The position numbers and the translations under genes are program-made. DNA of 64,000 bases from Burkholderia plantarii. GTDB lineage: Bacteria; Pseudomonadota; Gammaproteobacteria; Burkholderiales; Burkholderiaceae. The stretch lies in assembly GCF_001411805.1 (NCBI RefSeq), contig NZ_CP007212.1, forward strand, positions 4,030,001 to 4,094,000. The letters run 5' to 3'. Position 1 is the first letter of the stretch. Every line of letters begins with the position of its first letter. The notes beneath the pieces were generated by a model, which was not told where the DNA came from, did no database searches, and worked only from the letters and a program-made list of their open reading frames with translations. Positions 37,736 through 49,152 of this stretch are shown piece by piece.

Positions 37736-38278
37736 TTACTGCCGGACCGGCCGCTTCGCGAGCTTGCGCTGCAGCGTGCGTCGATGCATGTTCAGCGCGC
37801 GCGCGGTCGCCGAGATGTTGTTGTTGTTCTCCGCCAGCACGCGCTGGATGTGCTCCCATTCGAGCCGGTCGACCGACAGCACGACCGGATGCTCGAGCGC
37901 GTCCTCGGCCTGCACCTCGCTCGCGTTGGTCTGCAGCGCGGCCAGGATCGACTCGACGTTGGCCGGCTTCGACAGATAGTTGTCGGCGCCGTCCTTCACG
38001 GCCTGCACCGCGGTGGCGATGCTCGCGTAGCCGGTCAGCACGAGGATCCGCGCATCGGGCTGCAGGTCGCAAAGCGGCGCGATCAGCGAAAGCCCCGAAT
38101 CGTCGCCGAGATGCAGGTCGACGGTGATGAACTGGAACTTCGATGCGCTCGCGAGCTTCAGGGCAGCCTCGCGGCTGTGCGCCTGCTCGACGAGATAACC
38201 GCGACGTTCAAGGCCCCGCGCCAACGTCCCGGCAAATACCTCGTTGTCATCGATCACGAGGAAATGGTTGTCGCTCAT
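37736..38278 (-). CDS. regA: response regulator of the RegA/PrrA/ActR family
   Basis: The 180-residue product has a receiver domain with the phosphorylation site D54 (ITVDLHLGDDSG). A linker and a Fis-type helix-turn-helix follow (LAENNNNISATARALNMHRR, then TLQRKLAKR), the standard RegA ending. RegA activates or represses genes for respiration, carbon and nitrogen metabolism in answer to redox state. The partner kinase gene lies 26 bp upstream on the same strand. Confidence 0.93.
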   Translation of the reverse strand: MSDNHFLVIDDNEVFAGTLARGLERRGYLVEQAHSREAALKLASASKFQFITVDLHLGDDSGLSLIAPLCDLQPDARILVLTGYASIATAVQAVKDGADNYLSKPANVESILAALQTNASEVQAEDALEHPVVLSVDRLEWEHIQRVLAENNNNISATARALNMHRRTLQRKLAKRPVRQ

Positions 38279-38304
38279 TTTCTTCTCCTTCGGTTCAGCG
38301 AATG

Positions 38305-39588
38305 TTAAGCGGCCGGTTGCTGCGCCTCGGCCGGCCGCATGGTGCTGCTTACTACGGGCAAGCGCAGCAGCGCGCGCGTGCCGCGCGGCTGCGCGTCGTT
38401 CAGTTCGATCGTGCCGCCCAGCCGCGCGGCGGCGCTGAACGCCAGGTACAACCCGACGCCATTGCCGCCCTGTGTGCTGTCGACGGGCGCGGTGCCGAGT
38501 GATTCGCGCAGTGCCGGCGGAATGCCCGGACCGTTGTCGACCACCTCGAACACGATCGTGTCACGATCCGACACGCGCGTGAGCCGCGCCTGCAGCGTCA
38601 CGCGATCACGGCTCGCGCGGGCCGCGTTGTCGAGCAGGATCGTGAGGATCTGCCCGGCGGCGACCGAATCGACGAGCTCGACGCCGGACGGCCCCTCGCC
38701 GATCTGATCGAACTGCACGTGCGGATGGCGCAGCCGCCAGTGGCGCCCGAACGTCTCGAGCCAGGCGGCGACGCTCTCGCGCGTCGGCCCCGAGGCGCGG
38801 CTGCGCAGCCGCGCGAGCGCCGACGTGCATTGCGACATCTGTTCTTCCAGCACCTTCAGGTCCGCGTCGTAGCGCGCGAGGCCCGGATCGGCGCGCGCGG
38901 CATCGCGCAGCTCCTCGGTCAGCATCGCGATGGTCGACAGCGGCGTGCCCATCTCGTGCGCGACGGTGGCGGCCTGCACGCCGAGCGCAACCGCCCGCTC
39001 GTCGCGCAGCAGCCGCTGCTGCGCCTCGCCGAGCGCGGCGTCGCGCTGGCGCAGCGCGTTCGACATGCGCGCGACGAACCAGGCGATCAGCCCGACCGAT
39101 ACCAGAAAGTTCACGCCCTGGCCCGCGCGGTAGTAGTCGAACAGGTTCGCCGGGTTGTCCAGGTTGAGCGGCACCGAATTGAAGCCGAGCGTGAAATAGC
39201 AGGCCACCGAGAACGCCGCGAGCCAGACCATCAGGTGCCACGGCAGCACCGCGGCCGCGATCGCCAGCGAGGGCAGGTACAGCGACACGAACGGGTTGGT
39301 GGTGCCGCCCGACAGGAACAGCAGCGCGGACAGCGCGCCGATGTCCACCCACAGCTGGCCCATCAGCTCGAAATTGGTCTCGGGGCGCGCGCGCAGCACG
39401 CGCAGCCAGGTCAGCCCGTTGAACACGACCTCGAGCGCGATCACGCTGAGCATGGCCGGCAACGGCAGGTTCGCGCCGAAGAAACCCTGGGCCGCGGCGA
39501 TCGTGACGAGCTGGCCGAGGATCGCGAGCGTGCGCAGCCAGAAGAGATTGCCGAGATTGACGCGGCCGGTGGTCGTGATTCTGTGCAT
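38305..39588 (-). CDS. regB: redox-sensing histidine kinase of the RegB/PrrB family
   Basis: The 427-residue product has six membrane helices in its first 175 residues. The quinone-binding GGTTNPF (94-100) is present. The dimerisation helix carries H211 in ATVAHEMGTPLSTIAMLTEE, with the family HEMGTPL. C254 (EEQMSQCTSALARL) stands where RegB has its redox-active cysteine. The ATPase domain shows VDNGPGIP and GNGVGLYLAFSAA. All three known redox-sensing features are thus intact. A CWC-type gene lies 12 bp upstream in the same operon. Confidence 0.94.
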   Translation of the reverse strand: MHRITTTGRVNLGNLFWLRTLAILGQLVTIAAAQGFFGANLPLPAMLSVIALEVVFNGLTWLRVLRARPETNFELMGQLWVDIGALSALLFLSGGTTNPFVSLYLPSLAIAAAVLPWHLMVWLAAFSVACYFTLGFNSVPLNLDNPANLFDYYRAGQGVNFLVSVGLIAWFVARMSNALRQRDAALGEAQQRLLRDERAVALGVQAATVAHEMGTPLSTIAMLTEELRDAARADPGLARYDADLKVLEEQMSQCTSALARLRSRASGPTRESVAAWLETFGRHWRLRHPHVQFDQIGEGPSGVELVDSVAAGQILTILLDNAARASRDRVTLQARLTRVSDRDTIVFEVVDNGPGIPPALRESLGTAPVDSTQGGNGVGLYLAFSAAARLGGTIELNDAQPRGTRALLRLPVVSSTMRPAEAQQPAA

Positions 39589-39600
39589 GATCGGCGCAGT

Positions 39601-39903
39601 TTACTCCGTCGGCGTGACGCGTCCGCCGGCCGGCTGCCCGGCGAGCCTTCGCGCGTAACAATCGGGGCACAGGCAACAGTCGGCCGGCAGCGGCGGGCAA
39701 TCCGGCCCGCCCGGCAGCGGCGGCAGGGCCGCGCACCAGCACCGCAGCGGCGGCGCGCCGTCCGCTGCCGCCCTGGTCATGAACCCGTCGGCCGCGAACC
39801 CGTCGGAAACGAACCCGTCGGGCGCTAACGCGCCGCAGCCGAATGCGCGCCGGCACTGCGGGCAGCGGCGGGACGCGGGAACGGTGGTTGCGGCAGGTGA
39901 CAT
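39601..39903 (-). CDS. cysteine-rich CWC family protein, 100 residues
   Basis: The protein has CPQCRRAFGCG near the N-terminus, the CWC triad in LRCWCAALPPLP, and CLCPDCYARRLAG at the C-terminus. That is the pattern of the CWC family of unknown function, probably a metal-binding fold. Residues 27-42 are an expansion of short x-DGF units caused by a 15-bp tandem repeat in the DNA. It is the first gene before regB-regA with only 12 bp between, so co-expression with a redox sensor is likely. Confidence 0.75.
   Translation of the reverse strand: MSPAATTVPASRRCPQCRRAFGCGALAPDGFVSDGFAADGFMTRAAADGAPPLRCWCAALPPLPGGPDCPPLPADCCLCPDCYARRLAGQPAGGRVTPTE
39781..39825. repeat. three tandem 15-bp repeats inside the CWC gene
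   Basis: The unit GAACCCGTCGG plus four variable bases occurs three times in a row (39781, 39796, 39811). The period is a multiple of three, so the reading frame is kept and the protein gains repeated five-residue DGF units. Confidence 0.85.
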
Positions 39904-40003
39904 CGGCGCATGAAACGATCAAAAAGACGTGCTGCAAGCATAGCGCGACGGCCGTCGACTACCGCGTCCGTTTGTCCACGATCGCGCCCTTTTGTCGCAT
40001 TAA

Positions 40004-41838
<1,835 letters not shown>

Positions 41839-42779
41839 CCGCGGCCGACCCGGCCGACCCGGCCAGCACCAGCCATCCGGCGGCCAGCGCCGCGCCGCGC
41901 CCGCGCGCGCGGCCGAAGCCGGGCGAGCGGCGGGTGCTGATCCTGCAGACGCTGGCCACCATGCTGGAAGCGCCCAAGCGCGAGAAGATCACCACCGCCG
42001 CGCTCGCGGCCCGGCTGGAGATCTCGGAGGCGGCACTCTACCGCCACTTCGCGAGCAAGGCGCAAATGTTCGAAGGCCTGATCGAATTCATCGAGACCAC
42101 GATCTTCGGGCTCGTCAACCAGATCGTCGAGAAGGAGCCGGACGGCGTGCTGCAGGCGCGCGCGATCGGCCTGATGCTGCTCAACTTCGCGGCCCGCAAC
42201 CCGGGCATGACGCGCGTGCTGACGGGCGAGGCGCTGGTGGGCGAGCACGAGCGGCTGATCGAGCGGATCGACCGGATGCTCGAACGCGTCGAGGCCTCGG
42301 TGCGGCAGTGCCTGCGCACGGCACTCGCGGCATCCGCGCCGCCAGACGCCGGCGCGGCGCCCGCCGCCGGCGCGAGACCGCTGCCGCACGACTACGATCC
42401 GGCGATGCGTGCCAACCTGCTCGTCACGCACGTGCTCGGCCGCTGGCACCGTTACGCGCGCAGCGGCTTCGGCAAGTCGCCCGTCGAACACGCCGACGTC
42501 CAGCTGCAGCTGATCCTCTGCTGAGTGCGCGGGCCGGCGGCACCCGCCGCCGCGCCTCCGCGTGCGGCGATTTCCGCTATACTTGCCCGATTCGCTGCCG
42601 CGCCCACGCGGCGGCGGCCAACGAAGCGCGCCGATTTGCTGACTCGATTGCGGGCGCGCGAGCCTGCCGGACCACCGGCCGGGTTCACTATAAATGCGGC
42701 TAAAGAGGTCGTCAGCCGCGCCATCCGTTTTCCGCGCATCGCCGACACCATCTAGCCGCCCAGTCATAAGGCGCCACGA

Positions 42780-43925
42780 ATGGAATCGATCGGCATCGTC
42801 GCTCCCCGGACCATGCATTTCGCCGAACCGCTGCAGCTGCAAAGCGGCAGCGTGCTCGGCAGCTACCAGCTCGTCGTCGAGACCTACGGCGAACTGAACG
42901 CCGCGCGCTCGAACGCGGTACTCGTCTGTCATGCCCTGAACGCCTCGCATCACGTCGCCGGCACCTACGCGGACGATCCGCGCAGCACCGGCTGGTGGGA
43001 CAACATGGTCGGGCCGGGCAAGCCGCTCGACACCAACCGCTTCTTCGTGATCGGCGTGAACAACCTCGGCTCGTGCTTCGGCTCGACCGGCCCGATGAGC
43101 CTCGACCCCGCCACCGGCACGCCCTACGGCGCGCGCTTCCCGATGGTCACGGTCGAGGACTGGGTCAACGCGCAGGCGCGCGTGGCCGACGCGTTCGGCA
43201 TCGAACGCTTCGCCGCGGTGATGGGCGGCAGCCTGGGCGGCATGCAGGCGCTGGCCTGGAGCCTGATGTATCCGGAGCGCGTCGCGCACTGCATGGTGAT
43301 CGCCTCCACGCCGAAACTCTCGGCGCAGAACATCGCGTTCAACGAGGTGGCGCGCTCGGCGATCCTGTCGGACCCCGACTTCCACGGCGGCAACTACTAC
43401 GCGCACCATGTGATCCCGCGCCGCGGCCTGCGCGTGGCACGCATGATCGGCCACATCACCTACCTGTCCGACGACGACATGGCAGAGAAATTCGGCCGCG
43501 CGCTGCGCCGCGCCGACGGCGCGCTCGACGCCTACAACTTCAATTTCGACGTCGAGTTCGAGGTCGAGTCGTACCTGCGCTACCAGGGCGACAAGTTCGC
43601 CGAGTACTTCGACGCGAACACCTATCTGCTGATCACGCGCGCGCTCGACTACTTCGATCCGGCCAAGGCGTTCGGCGGCAACCTGAGCGCCGCGCTCGAA
43701 CGCAGCACCGCGAAGTACCTGGTGGCCAGCTTCACGACCGACTGGCGGTTCGCGCCGGCGCGCTCGCGCGAGCTCGTGAAGGCGCTGCTCGACATCCGCC
43801 GGCAGGTCAGCTATGCCGAGATCGACGCGCCGCACGGCCACGACGCGTTCCTGCTCGACGACGCGCGCTATCACAACGTGGTGCGCGCCTATTACGAACG
43901 AATCGCCGCGGAGGTGGGAGCATGA
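42780..43925 (+). CDS. metX: homoserine O-acyltransferase MetX
   Basis: The 381-residue product is an alpha/beta-hydrolase. The nucleophile S151 is in [20 protein letters not shown], with the acid and histidine towards the end ([17 protein letters not shown]). It acylates homoserine in the first committed step of methionine synthesis. Whether it uses acetyl-CoA or succinyl-CoA cannot be fixed by eye. The stop overlaps metW as ATGA, so the two are coupled. A weak TATAAA stands about 90 bp upstream. Confidence 0.95.
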   Translation: MESIGIVAPRTMHFAEPLQLQSGSVLGSYQLVVETYGELNAARSNAVLVCHALNASHHVAGTYADDPRSTGWWDNMVGPGKPLDTNRFFVIGVNNLGSCFGSTGPMSLDPATGTPYGARFPMVTVEDWVNAQARVADAFGIERFAAVMGGSLGGMQALAWSLMYPERVAHCMVIASTPKLSAQNIAFNEVARSAILSDPDFHGGNYYAHHVIPRRGLRVARMIGHITYLSDDDMAEKFGRALRRADGALDAYNFNFDVEFEVESYLRYQGDKFAEYFDANTYLLITRALDYFDPAKAFGGNLSAALERSTAKYLVASFTTDWRFAPARSRELVKALLDIRRQVSYAEIDAPHGHDAFLLDDARYHNVVRAYYERIAAEVGA

Positions 43926-44536
43926 ACCAGCAGGCATTGACGATGCTTTCGGCGCGGCCGGACTTTCGCGCCATCGCGCGCTGGGTCGAACCGCGCGCGA
44001 CGGTGCTCGACCTCGGCTGCGCCGACGGCTCGCTGCTCGCGCTGCTGGCCGAGGAGCTGGAGGTGTCGGGCTACGGCATCGAGATCAACGACGCGGGCGT
44101 CCACGGCTGCGTGACGAACGGCGTCAACGTGATCCAGCAGAACCTCGAGGACGGGCTGCGCCTGTTCGAGGACCAGAGCTTCGATTTCGCGATCCTCTCG
44201 CAGACGCTGCAGACCATCCACCAGACCGCCGCGATCCTGCGCGAGACGGTGCGCGTGGGCCGCGAATGCATCGTGTCGTTCCCGAACTTCGGCTACTGGG
44301 CGCACCGGCTGTCGGTGCTGAAGGGGCGCATGCCGGTGTCGAAATCGCTGCCGTACCAGTGGCACAACACGCCGAACGTGCGGGTGCTGACGATCCGCGA
44401 TTTCGAGGCACTGGCGCCCGAAGTCGGCATCGAGATCCTCGACCGGATCGTGCTGCACGGCGGCCAGCCGGTCCGTTGGGGCGCGAACTGGCGTGGTAGT
44501 CTTGCGGTCTATCGCGTGAAGCGCAGCCATCCCTGA
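43922..44536 (+). CDS. metW: methionine biosynthesis protein MetW
   Basis: The 204-residue product is a class I methyltransferase-like protein with [20 protein letters not shown] as the SAM loop. It includes the MetW blocks [20 protein letters not shown] and [20 protein letters not shown]. It lies directly after metX, as in most proteobacteria with MetX. MetW is needed with MetX for methionine synthesis, but its exact reaction is not settled. Confidence 0.94.
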   Translation: MNQQALTMLSARPDFRAIARWVEPRATVLDLGCADGSLLALLAEELEVSGYGIEINDAGVHGCVTNGVNVIQQNLEDGLRLFEDQSFDFAILSQTLQTIHQTAAILRETVRVGRECIVSFPNFGYWAHRLSVLKGRMPVSKSLPYQWHNTPNVRVLTIRDFEALAPEVGIEILDRIVLHGGQPVRWGANWRGSLAVYRVKRSHP

Positions 44537-44543
44537 CGAGCCA

Positions 44544-45857
44544 ATGACCCGACCCGAGCCGCACGACGCGCCCGCGCTCGCCGCCCACGACGACCATCCC
44601 GGCTGGCGGGCCTTCCTGAACACGCGAATGCTGATCTGCGTGTTCCTGGGCTTCACCTCGGGGCTACCGCTGTTCACGCTGGTCTACCTGGTGCAGGCCT
44701 GGCTGCGCTCGGAAGGCGTGAACCTGAAGGAGATCGGCCTGTTCGCGCTGATCCAGTTTCCCTACACCTGGAAATTCCTCTGGGCGCCGCTGATGGACCG
44801 CTTCGTGCCGCGGCTGCCCGGCTGGCGCCCCGGGCGCCGGCGCGGCTGGATGTTCGCCACCCAGTTGCTGGTGGCGGTGGCGATCGGCGCGCTCGGCTTC
44901 GTCTCGCCGAAGCACTCGATCTGGACCGTCGCCGCGCTGACCACGCTGGTCGCGTTCTTCGGCGCGAGCTCCGACATCGTGATCGACGCGTACCGGCGCG
45001 AGTTGCTGCGCGACACCGAGCAGGGCCTCGGCAACGCGGTGCACGTGAACGCGTACAAGATCGCCGCGCTGGTGCCCGGCTCGCTCGCGCTGATCCTGTC
45101 CGACCACCTGCCGTGGAGCCTCGTGTTCATCGTCACCGGCGCGTTCATGCTGCCCGGCATCGTGATGACGCTGGTGGTGCGCGAGCCCGAGGTGCATGGC
45201 CTGCCGCCGAAGAACCTGCGCGACGCGGTGATCCTGCCGTTCCGCGAATTCCTCGCGCGCGGCGGCTGGCGCAACGCGGCACTGGTGCTCGGCTTCATCT
45301 TCCTCTACAAGCTCGGCGACGTGATGGCCACCACGCTGTCCACCTCGTTCTTCCTCGACATCGGCTTCAACAAGACGCAGATCGGCGTGATCGCGAAGAC
45401 CACCGCGTTCTGGGCCAGCCTCGCCGGCGGCATCGTCGGCGGCGTCTGGCTCGTGAAGATCGGCATCGCGCGCGGGCTGTGGATCTTCGGCGTGGTGCAG
45501 ATCGCCTCGACGCTCGGCTTCGCCTGGCTCGCCCGCGCCGGCGCCGATCCGGTGCTGATGGCGGGCGTCTACGGCTTCGAGACGTTCGCCACCGGCCTCA
45601 CGCTCGCCGCGTTCACCGCCTACATCGCGAGCACCACCGATCCGCGCTACACGGCCACGCAGTTCGCGCTGTTCACGAGCCTCGCCTCGGTGCCGCGCAC
45701 GCTCGCGTCGGCGTCGAGCGGCTTCATCGTCGCGCGGATCGGCTGGTTCGACTATTTCCTGGTCTGCGCCGCGCTCGGCATCCCGGGCCTGCTGCTGCTG
45801 TTCAAGGTCGCGCCGTGGCGCGGCGGCGCGCCCGACGAGGCCGCCCGTGCGAGCTGA
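44544..45857 (+). CDS. ampG: AmpG-type muropeptide permease (MFS)
   Basis: The 437-residue product shows 12 membrane helices. Family blocks are FLGFTSGLPLFTLVYLVQAW near the first helix, KFLWAPLMDRFVPRLPGWRPGR, and DIVIDAYRRELLRDTEQGLG. The later GGIVGGVWLVKIGIARGLW is also typical. AmpG brings GlcNAc-anhydroMurNAc peptides into the cytoplasm for cell-wall recycling and indirectly affects beta-lactamase induction. It starts 7 bp after metW. It overlaps the next gene by 11 bp. Confidence 0.9.
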   Translation: MTRPEPHDAPALAAHDDHPGWRAFLNTRMLICVFLGFTSGLPLFTLVYLVQAWLRSEGVNLKEIGLFALIQFPYTWKFLWAPLMDRFVPRLPGWRPGRRRGWMFATQLLVAVAIGALGFVSPKHSIWTVAALTTLVAFFGASSDIVIDAYRRELLRDTEQGLGNAVHVNAYKIAALVPGSLALILSDHLPWSLVFIVTGAFMLPGIVMTLVVREPEVHGLPPKNLRDAVILPFREFLARGGWRNAALVLGFIFLYKLGDVMATTLSTSFFLDIGFNKTQIGVIAKTTAFWASLAGGIVGGVWLVKIGIARGLWIFGVVQIASTLGFAWLARAGADPVLMAGVYGFETFATGLTLAAFTAYIASTTDPRYTATQFALFTSLASVPRTLASASSGFIVARIGWFDYFLVCAALGIPGLLLLFKVAPWRGGAPDEAARAS

Positions 45858-46806
45858 GCGCGCGCGCATCGCGCTCGGCGCGCTGCTGGCCGGCGCGGCC
45901 GGGCTCGCCTGCGCGGCGGCGGCCGACGCGCCACCCGCTTCGGCCACCGCGCCTGCGCCGCCGGCGCATGCGGCCGCCTACCGGCCGCCGCCCGTCGGCG
46001 TGGGCTACGGCAACGCGTTCGCGTTCCGCAACCTGATCCCGTCGCCGGTGCTCGAGCAGATCACCGGCGCGCAATACCAGCGGATGCTGCAGGCGGCCGC
46101 GCAGGCCGGCACGCTGATGGCGGCCGACGACGCGCGCGTCAGGCGGCTGCGCGCGCTGGTCGAGCGGCTCGCGCCGTATGCGGTCAAGTGGAACGAGCGC
46201 GTGAAGGGCTGGCACTGGGAGCTGAACGTGGTGCGCGCGCGCGAGATCCGCGTGCTCGGCCTGCCGGGCGGCAAGCTGCTGGTCGACAGCGGGCTCATCG
46301 AACGGCTGCGCCTGAACGACAACGAACTCGGCGTGCTGATCGCGCACGAGATGGCGCACGCGCTGCGCGAGCACGCGCGCGCCGGCCTCGGGGACATGCC
46401 GCCCGCGGCGGCGCCCGGTGCGAACCCGATCTCGTCGCTGTACGGTCTGGCCGAGCCGCTGCCCGCGCCGCCCGCGATCGCCGAGCGGCTCGCGACGCTG
46501 CGCTACGGACGCACCGACGAAACCGAGGCCGACGTGATCGGCGGCGACATCGCGGCCCGAGCCGGCATCGATCCGCGCGCCGCGATCACGCTGTGGGACA
46601 AGCTCGCGGCCGCCACCCGCGGCGACCGCCGGCACGGCTTCATCTATTCGCATCCCTACGACGCGCGCCGCCGCCAGGAACTGATGAAGCGGCTCGCCGA
46701 CCTGATGCCGGTCTACGCGAAGGCGATCGGCAAGCGCGTCGAGACGCTGCCGCCGTATGCGGGCATCAGCGCGGTGCGCCGCCGCCCCGCCTCACCCGTC
46801 AGTTGA
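45847..46806 (+). CDS. M48 family metalloprotease, exported
   Basis: The 319-residue product begins at a GTG inside the end of ampG. The N-terminus RIALGALLAGAAGLACAAAA is a Sec signal. The zinc motif HEMAH (167-171) in LGVLIAHEMAHALREHARAG is followed by the third ligand in TDETEADVIGGDIAARAG. It is related to the periplasmic M48 proteases YcaL/LoiP/BepA, which clear misfolded outer-membrane proteins. TPR units as in BepA are missing. Its 3' end overlaps the convergent AraC gene by 8 bp. Confidence 0.88.
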   Translation: MRAERARIALGALLAGAAGLACAAAADAPPASATAPAPPAHAAAYRPPPVGVGYGNAFAFRNLIPSPVLEQITGAQYQRMLQAAAQAGTLMAADDARVRRLRALVERLAPYAVKWNERVKGWHWELNVVRAREIRVLGLPGGKLLVDSGLIERLRLNDNELGVLIAHEMAHALREHARAGLGDMPPAAAPGANPISSLYGLAEPLPAPPAIAERLATLRYGRTDETEADVIGGDIAARAGIDPRAAITLWDKLAAATRGDRRHGFIYSHPYDARRRQELMKRLADLMPVYAKAIGKRVETLPPYAGISAVRRRPASPVS

Positions 46807-47746
46807 TCTCGGCCGGCTCGCCGTTCACGACGAGGCCGTTGGCCTGCACCCAGCGTACTTCGTCGCCGGGACTGCGGCCGAACATGCGCTTGAACTCGCG
46901 GCTGAACTGCGAGGCGCTCGCATAACCGACGCGCGCGGCCGCCGCGCCGGCGCTGACGCCTTCCTGCACCATCATCAGCCGCGCGTTGTGCAGCCGCGTG
47001 GCCTTCACGTACTGCATCGGCGAGGTGCCCGTCACGCTGCGGAAATGCGTGTGGAACACCGCGGCGCTCATGCCGGCCTCGGCCGCGAGCGCGTCGATCG
47101 AATGCTCGCCGCCGAGATTGAGGTGGATACGCCGCAACGCCTTGGCGATCCGTCCGAAGTGATGCCGCTGGCCGAGCGCCGCGCGGATCGCGTCGCCCTG
47201 CTCGCCCGTCAGCACGCGGTAGCCGATCTCGCGCATGATCGAGGGACCGAGCACGCGTGTGTCGTGCGGCGACTGCAGCGTTTCGAGCAGGCGCAGCACC
47301 GCGTCGGCGAGCGGCGCGCCGAGCGGCGTCGAGCAGATGCTGTCCGGCTCGCTCGCGGCCGCGCCGTGCGTTTCCTCCAGCAGCATCGCGAGTTCGGCGA
47401 TCACGCCGAGGTCGATGCGCACCGAGATCGCCAGGAACGGGCCATGCGGCGCCGTGTAGGTTTCGCACTCGAACGGCAGCGGCACCGACAGCACCAGATA
47501 CTGGCGCTCGTCGTAGACGAACGTGCGCTCGCCGACGTAGCCGACCTTGCGGCCTTGACAGACGATCACGATGCTCGGCTCGTAGAGTACCGGGCAGCGC
47601 GGCACGGTGGTGCTCACGCGCATGAAGCGCACGCCTTCGAGCGCCGCGTCGGTCGAGCCGTCATGCGGCGCGAGCCGGTCGATCAGCGCGATCATGCGCC
47701 GCTGCACGCGCAGGTCGCCATCCGGTATCAGGGGTTCGAAGCTCAT
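46799..47746 (-). CDS. AraC family transcriptional regulator
   Basis: The 315-residue product has an N-terminal AraC_N-type cupin region (RCPVLYEPSIVIVCQGRKVG, then VYDERQYLVLSVPLPFECET). Two helix-turn-helix motifs follow at the C-terminus (SIDALAAEAGMSAAVFHTHF, and GYASASQFSREFKRMFGRSP). AAAGGA lies before the ATG. It diverges across 221 bp from a zinc alcohol dehydrogenase. Regulators of this group often control a divergently placed oxidoreductase, so that gene is the likely target. Confidence 0.9.
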   Translation of the reverse strand: MSFEPLIPDGDLRVQRRMIALIDRLAPHDGSTDAALEGVRFMRVSTTVPRCPVLYEPSIVIVCQGRKVGYVGERTFVYDERQYLVLSVPLPFECETYTAPHGPFLAISVRIDLGVIAELAMLLEETHGAAASEPDSICSTPLGAPLADAVLRLLETLQSPHDTRVLGPSIMREIGYRVLTGEQGDAIRAALGQRHHFGRIAKALRRIHLNLGGEHSIDALAAEAGMSAAVFHTHFRSVTGTSPMQYVKATRLHNARLMMVQEGVSAGAAAARVGYASASQFSREFKRMFGRSPGDEVRWVQANGLVVNGEPAEIN

Positions 47747-47967
47747 TTCGTATCCTTTACCGGTAATAGGATCAGGCTTGCAATCTAGCACCGCGGACGG
47801 CCAGCGCGTGCTGCGCCCGCACAATTCAAGAGGAAAAGGCAAAGCTTCAAGACCTTCAGGTATATCGACGCGCCGCCCCCGTCCTTAGTATGGGAACCCG
47901 TTTCGCGCCGCCGGCCGCTGCGGCGGGCGCGCGGATCGTCTCGAATCCCACGGTAAGGAGCCTCCCA

Positions 47968-49026
47968 ATGAGCACGACTTACGCTTACGCGGCGCAAAGC
48001 GCGACCAGCCCGCTCGCCCCCCTCCAGATCGAACGCCGCGACCTGCGCGAGCTCGACGTCCAGATCGAAATCCTCTACTGCGGCGTCTGCCATTCCGACC
48101 TGCACCAGGCGCGCAACGAATGGCGCAACTCGATCTATCCGGTGGTGCCGGGCCACGAGATCGTCGGCCGGGTCACGGCGGTCGGCCCCGAAGTCAGCCG
48201 CTTCAAGGCCGGCGACCTGGTCGGCGTCGGCTGCCTGGTCGATTCGTGCCGCACCTGCGCGAGCTGCTCGGAAGGCCTCGAGCAATATTGCGAAAACGGT
48301 TTCGTCGGCACCTACAACGGCGAGGACCGCGTGACGGGCGACATCACCTTCGGCGGTTACTCGTCGCAGGTCGTCGTCGACGAGGCGTTCGTGCTGCGCG
48401 TGCCCGAGAAGCTCGAGCTCGCCGCCGCCGCGCCGCTGCTCTGCGCCGGCATCACCACCTACTCGCCGCTGCGCCAGTGGGGCGCCGGCCCGGGCAAGAA
48501 GGTCGGCATCGTCGGCCTGGGCGGCCTTGGCCACATGGGCGTGAAGATCGCGCGCGCGATGGGCGCGCACGTGGTGCTGTTCACCACCTCGCCGTCGAAG
48601 ATCGAGGACGGCAAGCGCCTGGGCGCGCACGAAGTGGTGATCTCGAAGGACGAGGCGCAGATGAACGCGCACGCCAACAGCTTCGACCTGATCGTCAACA
48701 CGGTGGCCGCGCAGCACGACCTGAACCCGTTCCTGAACCTGCTCAAGCGCGACGGCACGATGACGCTGGTGGGCGCGCCCGAGCACGACCATCCGTCGCC
48801 GAACGTGTTCAACCTGATCCTCAAGCGCCGCCGCCTGGCCGGCTCGCTGATCGGCGGCATCGCCGAGACGCAGGAGATGCTCGATTTCTGCGCCGAGCAC
48901 GACATCGTGTCTGACATCGAGCTGATCAGGATTCAGGACATCAACCACGCGTATGAACGGATGCTCAAGAGCGACGTGAAGTACCGCTTCGTGATCGACA
49001 TCGCTTCGCTGAAGGACGCGGCGTAA
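47968..49026 (+). CDS. zinc-dependent NADP alcohol/aldehyde reductase (YahK/cinnamyl-alcohol type)
   Basis: The 352-residue product is a medium-chain dehydrogenase. Catalytic zinc ligands lie in YCGVCHSDLH and GHEIVGRV. Structural zinc cysteines are C94, C97, C100 and C108 (DSCRTCASCSEGLEQYC). The cofactor loop is GLGGLGHMGVKIARAM. YahK-like enzymes reduce a wide set of aldehydes. It has a strong TAAGGAG site and is probably regulated by the divergent AraC gene. A clean terminator follows. Confidence 0.92.
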   Translation: MSTTYAYAAQSATSPLAPLQIERRDLRELDVQIEILYCGVCHSDLHQARNEWRNSIYPVVPGHEIVGRVTAVGPEVSRFKAGDLVGVGCLVDSCRTCASCSEGLEQYCENGFVGTYNGEDRVTGDITFGGYSSQVVVDEAFVLRVPEKLELAAAAPLLCAGITTYSPLRQWGAGPGKKVGIVGLGGLGHMGVKIARAMGAHVVLFTTSPSKIEDGKRLGAHEVVISKDEAQMNAHANSFDLIVNTVAAQHDLNPFLNLLKRDGTMTLVGAPEHDHPSPNVFNLILKRRRLAGSLIGGIAETQEMLDFCAEHDIVSDIELIRIQDINHAYERMLKSDVKYRFVIDIASLKDAA

Positions 49027-49082
49027 GCGCCGTCGCTACCCGGCTTCGGGGCCGGGCATGAGCGAGGTATGGGCGGGAAAGG

Positions 49083-49120
49083 AAAAACGCCACCGGGAGC
49101 GATTCCGGTGGCGTTTTTTT
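49083..49120 (+). terminator. intrinsic terminator after the alcohol dehydrogenase
   Basis: AACGCCACCGG pairs with CCGGTGGCGTT around an 8-nt loop, with AAAAA before and TTTTTTT after, so it may work in both directions. It lies between this gene and the convergent xth. Confidence 0.93.
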
Positions 49121-49152
49121 GTTGGATCCGACAAGCGGCGGGCGGCCTCTGC

